DNA from: JBBROS01 sp965260995
GTDB taxonomy: Bacteria > Pseudomonadota > Alphaproteobacteria > Acetobacterales > Acetobacteraceae
Length of the DNA stretch: 64,000 nt
NCBI GenBank assembly: GCA_965260995.1
Contig: CBDHCD010000003.1
Coordinates: 62,001-126,000 of the forward strand
Direction: 5' to 3'
In this document: piece after piece, positions 7,299 through 14,298 of the stretch
Numbering within the stretch: position 1 is the stretch's first letter
Layout: each line of letters opens with the position of its first letter
Translations under genes and position numbers: made by a program
Notes under the pieces: model-generated
What the model saw: only the letters and a program-made list of their open reading frames with translations
Databases searched by the model: none
What the model was told of the DNA's origin: nothing

Positions 7299-8305
7299 CG
7301 CACCCGCGGGTCCAGCAGCCGGTACATCAGGTCCGCGAACAGGTTGAGGCCGACGTAGCTCAACCCCACCACCAGGGTCGCCCCCAGCACCGCGTTCATG
7401 TCGGCGTTGAGCAGGCTGCCGGTCAAGTACTGCCCGAGGCCGGGCCAGGAGAAGATCGTCTCCGTCAGCACCGCCCCTTCCAGCAGCCCGGCGTAGGTCA
7501 GCGCGATCACCGTCACCAGCCGCACCAGGATGTTGCCGAACGCGTGCCGCCACACCACGCCGAGCGCCGACACCCCCTTCGCCTTGGCGGTGACGATGTA
7601 CTCCCCCGCCAGCGCTTCCAGCATGAACGCCCGCACCATCCGCGCGATGTAGGCCATGTTGTACGCCGCCAGCACCAGCGCCGGCAGCACCAGGTGCGCC
7701 GAGGCGTCCCGCAACGCGTCCCAGTCCCGCGCCCACGCGGCGTCCACCAGCAGCAGCCCCGTCACCTGCGGCACCATGTCCTGGTACAGCACGTCCTGCC
7801 GCCCCGGCCCCGGCGCCCAGCCGAGCGTCGCGTAGAACACCAGCAAGCTCACCAGCGCCAGCACGAACACCGGCACCGAATGCCCGGACAGGCACGCCAC
7901 CCGGATCGCCTGGTCCACCCAGCTCCCCTGCCGCACCGCCGCCAGCACGCCGAGCGGCACGCCCACCAGCCCGGCGATCAGCAACGCGACCGTCGCCAGC
8001 TCCAAGGTCGCCGGGAAGAACCGCGCGATGTCCGTCGTCACCCGGTTGCTGGTCATCACCGACCGCCCGAGGTCCCCCGTCGCGAGCTGCCCGGCGTAGC
8101 GCGCGAACTGCTCCGGCAACGGCCGGTCCAGCCCCATCTCCCGCCGCGTCTGCTCCACCACGTCCTGCGGCGCGCGGTCGCCGACGATCGCCAGCACCGG
8201 GTCGATCGGCACCACGCGACCGATCAGGAACGTGATCAGCACCAGCCCGAACAAGGTGATCGGGACGGTGGCGAGCGTCGCCGCGAGCGAGCGCAGCCGG
8301 CTCAT
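7295..8305 (-). CDS. Peptide/nickel-type ABC importer permease (DppB/NikB-like)
   Basis: This 336-residue permease of the DppB/OppB/NikB type opens with a helix (LATVPITLFGLVLITFLIGRVVPIDP) and the family motif around ERTRREMGLDRPLPEQF (here EQTRREMGLDRPLPEQF). A large periplasmic loop, the conserved LLEGAVLTETIFSWPGLG near residue 270 and the final ADLMYRLLDPRVR are present. It forms a heterodimer with the DppC-like subunit. The start ATG lies 73 bases after the binding-protein gene, a gap without an obvious terminator. Confidence 0.93.
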   Translation of the reverse strand: MSRLRSLAATLATVPITLFGLVLITFLIGRVVPIDPVLAIVGDRAPQDVVEQTRREMGLDRPLPEQFARYAGQLATGDLGRSVMTSNRVTTDIARFFPATLELATVALLIAGLVGVPLGVLAAVRQGSWVDQAIRVACLSGHSVPVFVLALVSLLVFYATLGWAPGPGRQDVLYQDMVPQVTGLLLVDAAWARDWDALRDASAHLVLPALVLAAYNMAYIARMVRAFMLEALAGEYIVTAKAKGVSALGVVWRHAFGNILVRLVTVIALTYAGLLEGAVLTETIFSWPGLGQYLTGSLLNADMNAVLGATLVVGLSYVGLNLFADLMYRLLDPRVR

Positions 8306-8378
8306 GCGGCGGGCGAGGGGAGGGGTGCCGCCTCCCGGCCCCGCCGAGGCCTCGGCCCCGGACCCTCCATCCTGGGCA

Positions 8379-9974
8379 TCAGGCTTTCTTGATGCCGGTG
8401 TAATTGGTCATGTTGGACAGCGCCCCGATCTCGAACCCGGTGACGCCCTTGCGCATCATCGCCACCTCGACCTCCTGCAACATGATGGCGAACGCGCTGC
8501 GCTGCTGGAAATCACGCTGCATGGCCTCGTAATCTTTGACCCGCTGGCCAGGGTCGCGTTCCTTGAGCGCCGCGACGGCGCGCGTCGTCAGGTCCTCGTC
8601 CTGCCACGAGCTGCGCCAGGCGACGGTGCGGTTGCGCGCGTCGTCGCCGTTGTCCGGGTTCATGCAGAACGTCTCGGCGTTGCTGTGCGGGTCCATGTAG
8701 TCCGACCCCCAGCGCAGCATCGCCAGCTCGTGCCGCCGCTCGCGCGTCTTGGTGATCACCTGCCGGTCCTCGCCGGCCAGCAGCTTCACGGTGATGCCGA
8801 TGTCGGCCAGGTTGGCTTGCAGCACCTGCGCCACGTCGCTGTAAGGCGCGCTCGTCTGGTGATCGAGCGTGATCTCGAACCCGTCCTTCAGCCCGGCCTG
8901 CGCCATCAGCGCCCGCGCCTTGTCCACGTCCTTCTGGAACGGGTTTTCGGTCAGCGCCGCCGGGAACCCGCGGGGCAGGAACGCCTGGTGCACCTCGAAC
9001 ACCTCCGGCGTGATGTTGGTGGCGATCAGCCGGTAGTCGATCGCCCACTTGATCGCCTGGCGCACCTCCGGCTTGGCCAGCATCGCGTTCTTCTGGTTCA
9101 TCGCCAGGTAATTCACCCGCGCCTTGCTCTGGCTGAGCTTGGCGAAGCTGGGATCGCCCGCCAGCGCCTTGATCTGCTCCGGCGCCAGGTTGCGCGCGAT
9201 GTCGATGTCCCCCTTCTGCAGCAGCAGCAATTGCGCCGACGGGTCCGGCCGGTGCAGCAGCAGCAGCCGCTTGGCCGAGGGCGGGGCCGGGTGGCGGGGA
9301 TTGGCGTCCAGCGCCACGCTCTCGCTCGCCCGCCACGCCCGCAAGGTCCAAGGTCCTGACCCGGCGCTGTTCTGCTTCAGCCAGGCGTTGCCGTAGTCGC
9401 CGTCCTTGGCGTGCGACATCGCCATCTTCTCGTCCACGACCCCGCCGACGACGGCCGAGAGGCAGTAGAGCAGGAACGTCGGCGACTGCGCCTCCTTGAT
9501 CCTGAGCACCACCGTCTCCGGATCGGGCGCGGTGATGGTGCTGGCCGCGTTGTCCTTGGTGAAGCCGAACTGGTTGACGATGAACGCCGGCGGCTTGTTC
9601 AGCGCCACCGCGCGGATGAGGGTGAACGCCACGTCCTCCGCCGTCACCGGGTTGCCGGACGCGAACACCCGCCCCGGCTTGATCTTGAAGGTGGTGGTCA
9701 GCCCGTCCCCCGACGTTTCCCACGACTGCGCCAGCTCGGGCCGAATGTTGGCCGGGTTCTCGGGATCGGGGCTGACCAGGTTCTCGTAGACGTTGCCGCA
9801 GATCTCGCCGCTGGTGAACTCGAACGCCTCCTGCGGGTCGAGGCTGATGATGTCGTCGATCTGCTTGGCCATGATGATCACGTCCTTCGGCGTCGCCGCG
9901 AACGCCGGGCGGGCCTCGGTCCAGATCAGCGGCATGGCCCCGGCGGTGCCGAGCAGGGTGCGTCGGTTCAGCAT
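8379..9974 (-). CDS. Family-5 ABC substrate-binding protein with Tat-like signal
   Basis: This 531-residue periplasmic binding protein is the first gene of the importer operon. Residues 1-27 form a signal sequence with a twin-arginine-like RRTLL followed by a short hydrophobic stretch ending PAFAA, which suggests Tat export. The SBP_bac_5 features are present: SLDPQEAFEF, GNVYENLV, ELAQSWETSGDG and KPGRVFASGNPVTAEDVAFT. Members bind peptides, opines, sugars, nickel or nickel chelates; the ligand cannot be named here. The gene is divergent from the GGDEF-EAL gene, with a 145-base shared upstream region. The downstream His-rich exporter makes a metal-related ligand worth testing. Confidence 0.9.
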   Translation of the reverse strand: MLNRRTLLGTAGAMPLIWTEARPAFAATPKDVIIMAKQIDDIISLDPQEAFEFTSGEICGNVYENLVSPDPENPANIRPELAQSWETSGDGLTTTFKIKPGRVFASGNPVTAEDVAFTLIRAVALNKPPAFIVNQFGFTKDNAASTITAPDPETVVLRIKEAQSPTFLLYCLSAVVGGVVDEKMAMSHAKDGDYGNAWLKQNSAGSGPWTLRAWRASESVALDANPRHPAPPSAKRLLLLHRPDPSAQLLLLQKGDIDIARNLAPEQIKALAGDPSFAKLSQSKARVNYLAMNQKNAMLAKPEVRQAIKWAIDYRLIATNITPEVFEVHQAFLPRGFPAALTENPFQKDVDKARALMAQAGLKDGFEITLDHQTSAPYSDVAQVLQANLADIGITVKLLAGEDRQVITKTRERRHELAMLRWGSDYMDPHSNAETFCMNPDNGDDARNRTVAWRSSWQDEDLTTRAVAALKERDPGQRVKDYEAMQRDFQQRSAFAIMLQEVEVAMMRKGVTGFEIGALSNMTNYTGIKKA

Positions 9975-10102
9975 GGTGGGTTCCTTATGGTTTCCCCGAC
10001 CATAGCGGCACCCGCCCCCGCCGCGAAAGGCCGCCCGCGCCGCGCCCTCCCGCCACCCCGTTCACCCGGCTCCTTCCCGGCTTTCGGGATCGTTAACCAT
10101 CT

Positions 10103-10119
10103 CGGCGTAGCTTACGCCG
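10103..10119 (+). promoter_or_regulatory. Perfect 7-bp hairpin directly before a start codon
   Basis: CGGCGTA-GCT-TACGCCG is a perfect inverted repeat that ends on the base before the ATG of the GGDEF-EAL gene at 10120. No Shine-Dalgarno sequence is visible in its usual place because the hairpin occupies it. The structure could block initiation or be a protein site; alternatively the true start is further downstream. Confidence 0.45.
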
Positions 10120-12201
10120 ATGCGACTGCGCGACGATCCCCACTCCCTCCGCCTGAGACGCTGGCGCCGCGTCGGCTTCGCCGCGCAGGCGTCGCTGATG
10201 GCCGCCGCCGTCTGCGCCCTCGCCTGGCTCGCCGCCTCCAGCCTCGACACCCGCAACGAGCTGCGCCTCGCCACCCAGAAGGCCGTCCGCGTCGCCGAGC
10301 TGCGCGGCTCCTTCGCCTACCTCAACGAGTGGCTGGTCATGTCGGCCCGCATGGCCGCCCAGTCCGGCTCTCCTTACTGGATCGAACGCTACGACGAGGC
10401 CGCCCCCAGGCTCGCCGCCGCCATCGGCGAGGCGCTCGACCTCGCCACGCCCGACATGCGCGCGACCCTCGAGAGCACGACCAACGAGGCGTTCCGCAAC
10501 CTGGCCGAGATGGCCCACGCCGCCTTCCAGCTCCTGGCCGGCGGGGACCGGGACGCCGCCGCGGCCCTGCTCGGCGGCCCGGAGTTCTCCTACCTCGAAG
10601 CCGTCTACACGTCCGGCATCGACGCCTTCGGCCAGGACCTCGCGACCCTGGCCAGCAACCGCGCCGCCAACCTCAACCAGCGCGCCTGGATCGAGGCGGC
10701 CGGCCTCGCCCTCGGCGTCATGCTCGTCCTCGGCGCCGTGCTCGGCAGCCGCTGGCACGCGCGGCTGACCGAGGCGATGGCGCGCACGGAGCTGGTCGCC
10801 CGCACCGACCTGCTGACCGGCCTGCCCAACCGCCGCGGCTTATACGAGGAGCTGGCCGCCACCTTGGCCGCCCATAAGCCCGGCCACGCACTCGGGGACC
10901 TCGCCCTCCTCCTGCTCGACCTCGACCGCTTCAAGGCCGTCAACGACGCCCACGGCCACCAGGCCGGCGACTGCCTGCTCCGCCTCGTCTCCACCCGGCT
11001 CCGGTCCGCCGCCCGCGCCGGCGACCTCGTCGCCCGCCTCGGCGGCGATCAGTTCGCCGTCGCCGTCCCCTTCAGCGCGGCCGACCAGCCCCGGCCCCGC
11101 TCCGAGATCGTCGCCCAGTTGGCCGAGCGCCTGATCGCCGCCGTCGAGACCTCCTACCAACTGGATGGCGGGGTCGTCGTCCAGGTCGGCGCCAGCATCG
11201 GCATCGCCTTGCACCGCACGGACTGCGAGAGCGTCGATAACTTGTTCCATCGCGCCGACGTCGCCCTCTACCGCGCCAAGGCCGAGAACCGCGGCCAGCT
11301 CCGCTTCTACGAACCCGGCATGGACGAGCTCGTCCGCGCCCGCGCCCAGCTCGAGGCCGACCTGCGCCGCGCCGTCGAGCGCCAGGAGATCGTCCCTTAC
11401 TTCCAGCCCCTCGTCGCCTTCGCCACCGGGGCCATCGCGGGCTTCGAGATGCTGGCCCGCTGGCCCAGCCCGGCCGTCAGCCCAACCATCGGCCCGACCA
11501 TCGGCCCAGTGATCGGTCCTGGCGAGTTCATCCCCATCGCGGAGAGCCTCGGCCTCATCGGCCCGCTGACCGAGTGCCTGCTGCGCCAGGCCTGCCGCGC
11601 CGCCGCCGGCTGGCCGCCGCACCTCGTGCTCGCCTGCAACATCTCCCCGGTGCAGCTCCGCGACCGCGGCCTGCCGGCCATGGTCCAGGCGGTCCTGGCC
11701 GAGACCGGCCTGCCCGCCGAGCGTCTCGAGCTGGAGATCACCGAAAGCGCCCTGCTCGACGACATCGACCTGGCGCGAACCCTATTGCGCGAGCTGAAGG
11801 CCCTCGGCGTCTCCCTAGCCCTCGACGATTTCGGCACCGGCTATTCCAGCCTGCGCCACCTGCAGGTCCTTCCGTTCGACAAGCTCAAGATCGACGCCAG
11901 CTTCGTCGGCGCGATGGTCAACGACCCCGAGAGCCGCAAGATCGTCGCCGCCGTGCTCGGCCTCAGCGACAGTCTCGGCCTCGTCTCCGTCGCCGAGGGC
12001 ATCGAGGACGAGTCAACCGCCGCCCAGTTGCGCGACCTCGGTTGCGACGTCGGCCAGGGCTGGCTGTTCGGCCGCCCGCAGCCGAGCCACGCCGTCGCGG
12101 CCCTGCTGGACCAGTCCGGTCCCGCGATGGCCTGCCCCGCCTCCCGACCCGCCTTTCATCGCGTAGGCCTGGCCAAGCGGATCGGAGCCGCCTCCGCCTA
12201 A
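10120..12201 (+). CDS. Membrane GGDEF-EAL protein (probable c-di-GMP phosphodiesterase)
   Basis: In this 693-residue protein an N-terminal helix (about 18-41), a helical periplasmic sensor region (about 42-185) and a second helix (about 188-207) anchor a GGDEF domain (about 220-385) and an EAL domain (about 405-665). The cyclase motif is GGDQF (308-312), with the catalytic fourth-position Glu changed to Gln, while the inhibitory RxxD site (RAGD, five residues before) is kept; cyclase activity is doubtful. The EAL side looks intact: FEML for EAL near 442, ELEITES, LDDFGTGYSSL, KLKID and VAEGIED. A 12-bp tandem repeat (about 11480-11515) adds an SPTIGPTIGPVIGPG loop just before the PGEFIP segment. 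Probably a phosphodiesterase regulated through its GGDQF and periplasmic domains. Confidence 0.93.
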   Translation: MRLRDDPHSLRLRRWRRVGFAAQASLMAAAVCALAWLAASSLDTRNELRLATQKAVRVAELRGSFAYLNEWLVMSARMAAQSGSPYWIERYDEAAPRLAAAIGEALDLATPDMRATLESTTNEAFRNLAEMAHAAFQLLAGGDRDAAAALLGGPEFSYLEAVYTSGIDAFGQDLATLASNRAANLNQRAWIEAAGLALGVMLVLGAVLGSRWHARLTEAMARTELVARTDLLTGLPNRRGLYEELAATLAAHKPGHALGDLALLLLDLDRFKAVNDAHGHQAGDCLLRLVSTRLRSAARAGDLVARLGGDQFAVAVPFSAADQPRPRSEIVAQLAERLIAAVETSYQLDGGVVVQVGASIGIALHRTDCESVDNLFHRADVALYRAKAENRGQLRFYEPGMDELVRARAQLEADLRRAVERQEIVPYFQPLVAFATGAIAGFEMLARWPSPAVSPTIGPTIGPVIGPGEFIPIAESLGLIGPLTECLLRQACRAAAGWPPHLVLACNISPVQLRDRGLPAMVQAVLAETGLPAERLELEITESALLDDIDLARTLLRELKALGVSLALDDFGTGYSSLRHLQVLPFDKLKIDASFVGAMVNDPESRKIVAAVLGLSDSLGLVSVAEGIEDESTAAQLRDLGCDVGQGWLFGRPQPSHAVAALLDQSGPAMACPASRPAFHRVGLAKRIGAASA

Positions 12202-12269
12202 CCCGGCGACCCCCCGAGTGCGCAATCCCCCCCCGAGCGCGCGACCTCTCCTTGCGTGCCCGGCCCGCC

Positions 12270-12662
12270 TCAGTTGCCGCGATACGTCGAGTAACCGAAC
12301 GGGCTGACGACGACGGGCACGTGGTAGTGCGCGCCCGCGTCGCTCACCTGGAACACGACGTCGATCTCCGGGAAGAACGGCGCCGCCTTGCCGGCCGGGT
12401 AGCCCGACATGTCGAACTGCAGCTTGTAGGTGCCCTCGCCGAAGCCCTTCGGGTCGCCGAACGAGCCGACGCGCCCGTTCTCGCCCGTCCGCGCCTTCGC
12501 GACCTCGGACCACCCGCCGCTGCCGGACTTCTTGGACAGCACGACCGGGATGTCGCGGCCGCCGATCCCCTGGGCCAGGTCGAGCACGTGCGTCGAAAGC
12601 TCGGCGGCCATCGCCGGCGTGAAGCCGAACAGGGCGGCGGCGGCGAGGGTCGTGAGCTTCAT
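12270..12662 (-). CDS. uraH: Secreted 5-hydroxyisourate hydrolase (transthyretin-like)
   Basis: HIU hydrolase converts 5-hydroxyisourate, the product of urate oxidation, to OHCU. The mature part has the family landmarks: STHVLDLAQGIGGRDIPV at the N-terminus with the active-site His, the HYHVPVVVSPFGYSTYRG C-terminal block, and a final YRGN in place of the usual YRGS. The precursor has 130 residues, and the first 19 (MKLTTLAAAALFGFTPAMA) are a signal peptide, so the enzyme is periplasmic. The start at 12662 has AAGGAA upstream. No uricase, xanthine dehydrogenase or OHCU decarboxylase gene lies nearby, so its purine role or another role stays open. Confidence 0.92.
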   Translation of the reverse strand: MKLTTLAAAALFGFTPAMAAELSTHVLDLAQGIGGRDIPVVLSKKSGSGGWSEVAKARTGENGRVGSFGDPKGFGEGTYKLQFDMSGYPAGKAAPFFPEIDVVFQVSDAGAHYHVPVVVSPFGYSTYRGN

Positions 12663-12964
12663 CAGGCAATTCCTTCTGGAATGAACAGGGAACCGGCCGC
12701 GGCCAGGAACGCGCGACATACGCCAAGCCGCGGACCCGTGCCAGGGACCCGTGCCAGGGACCCGTGCCAGGGACCCGTGCCAGGGACCCGTGCCAGGGAC
12801 CCGTGCCAGGGACCCGTGCCAGGAACCCGTGCCAGGGACCCGTGCCAGGAACCCGTGCCAGGGACCCGTGCCAAGCGGGCGGCAGTCACGATGGCCTGGA
12901 TCGCCCCCTCCTCAAGCCCCGGAACGGCGTCCCGGCCAGCCCCGGGATGGAGGGCGGCCGCCCC
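12663..12964. other. 302-bp gene-free gap, mostly a tandem array
   Basis: Between the HIU hydrolase start and the convergent-side end of the ABC ATPase gene there is no credible gene. Nearly half the gap is the 13-bp array at 12731-12873. The bases beside the hydrolase hold its ribosome site and should hold its promoter. I see no clear -35/-10 pair. Confidence 0.6.
12731..12873 (+). repeat. 13-bp tandem array, eleven units
   Basis: Eleven head-to-tail 13-base units (GGGACCCGTGCCA) fill exactly 143 bases. Two units read GGAACCCGTGCCA and the first begins with C instead of G; otherwise they are identical. The period is not a multiple of three and the array is outside any supported gene. Such near-perfect arrays usually vary in copy number between strains. 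There are no spacers, so it is not a CRISPR. Confidence 0.95.
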
Positions 12965-14281
12965 TCACTCCCCCTCGTCCAGGTAAAACTGGTCCGCTTC
13001 CTCGTCGTAGCTGTAAAGCTCGGCGTAGCGCCCCCACCCGATCGCCGCCCCCAGCGTGTCGCCCGCGTAGTCGGGCGACATGAAGTCCTCCAGCTCGTCG
13101 CGGAACCGCACCCCAGCCGCCCGGTGCGCCGGCCGCTCGTCCAGCACCCGGCGGATCCGCGCCACCAGCGGCACGTTGGCCCTGAGCGCCGCCGCGAAGA
13201 TCGCCTTGCGCGCGTCCGTGTCCGCCTCGACGAACTGCCGCCCCCGCTCCAGCAGCCGCAGGTCGCCGTCCTCCAGCGCCCCCAGCCCCAGCAGTTGCAG
13301 CGCCTCGCACATCGGCAGCAGCTCGTCCAGCTCCAGTTGCAGCGCCCCCGCCAGCGCCGGCAGGTCCGCCCGGCCCGCGTAAGGCGCTCCGGCCAGCGTT
13401 TCCGCCAGCCCGGCCAGCAGGTTGGTGGACACCGCCTGCAACTGCATCGCTAGGCCCGCCGCCGCCGGGGCCGGCCCCCGCGCGCCCGCCGCCCGCCGGG
13501 TCATCAGCGCGTAGATGTCGTCCACCATCCGCCGGAACGCCGGCTCGTGCCGGTTGCGCGGGTGCGGGAACGGCACCCGCAGCTCGCTCGCCACGCGCCC
13601 GGGGTTGCTGCTGAACACCAGGATGCGGTCGCACATCAGCACCGCCTCCTCGATGTTGTGCGTCACCATCAGCACCGACTTCACCGGCAGCCGCCCGTCG
13701 CTCCACAGGTCGATCAGGTCGGTGCGCAGCGTCTCCGCCGTCAGCACGTCGAGGGCGCTGAACGGCTCGTCCATCAGCAGCAGGTCCGGGTGCACCACCA
13801 AGGCCCGCGCCAGACCCACCCGCTGCCGCATCCCCCCCGACAGCTCCTTCGGGTAGGCGCTCTCGTGGCCGCCCAGCCCGATCAGGTCGATCGCCGCCTC
13901 CGCCCGCGCCGCCCGCGCCGCCCGCGCCACCCCCTGCGCTTCCAGCCCCAGCTCCACGTTCTCCCGCACCGTCAGCCACGGGAACAGTGCGAAGCTCTGG
14001 AACACCATCGCCACCCCGTCCGCCGGCCCCCGCAGCGCCGCCCCCCGCCACAGCACCTCGCCCGACGTCGGCGCGAGCAGCCCGGCGATGATCCGCAGCA
14101 GCGTCGACTTGCCCGACCCCGACCGCCCCAGCAGCCCGACGATCTCCCCCGACCGCAGCCGCACGTCCACGTCGTCCAGCACGACGAGCGCCGCGCTGCT
14201 GTCCTTGTGGTAGGCCTGGCGCACCCGGCTGACCCGCAGCAGGTCGCCGCGCGCGTCCCGGTCCATCGGCAATCGGTCCAT
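12965..14281 (-). CDS. Nitrate/taurine-type ABC ATPase with AAA-associated C-terminal domain
   Basis: This 438-residue ATPase works with the double permease just upstream. The ATPase domain (about 12-260) has Walker A GRSGSGKST, Q-loop VFQSFALFPW, signature LSGGMRQR, Walker B LLMDEPFSALD and H-loop THNI. The C-terminal part (about 290-438), rich in Leu and Arg and ending ...GDTLGAAIGWGRYAELYSYDEEADQFYLDEG, is the nitrate/bicarbonate AAA-associated domain, known as a regulatory appendage in this branch. I chose the ATG at 14281 because it is preceded by a GGGGGA site and lies 17 bases after the permease stop; an ATG at 14266 is possible. No binding-protein gene is nearby, so the ligand is unknown. 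Confidence 0.88.
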   Translation of the reverse strand: MDRLPMDRDARGDLLRVSRVRQAYHKDSSAALVVLDDVDVRLRSGEIVGLLGRSGSGKSTLLRIIAGLLAPTSGEVLWRGAALRGPADGVAMVFQSFALFPWLTVRENVELGLEAQGVARAARAARAEAAIDLIGLGGHESAYPKELSGGMRQRVGLARALVVHPDLLLMDEPFSALDVLTAETLRTDLIDLWSDGRLPVKSVLMVTHNIEEAVLMCDRILVFSSNPGRVASELRVPFPHPRNRHEPAFRRMVDDIYALMTRRAAGARGPAPAAAGLAMQLQAVSTNLLAGLAETLAGAPYAGRADLPALAGALQLELDELLPMCEALQLLGLGALEDGDLRLLERGRQFVEADTDARKAIFAAALRANVPLVARIRRVLDERPAHRAAGVRFRDELEDFMSPDYAGDTLGAAIGWGRYAELYSYDEEADQFYLDEGE

Positions 14282-14298
14282 CGGCGGCCTATCCCCCT

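Noticed and set aside
12731..12873. CRISPR array
   Set aside because: Units are 13 bases head to tail with no spacers and no cas genes nearby.
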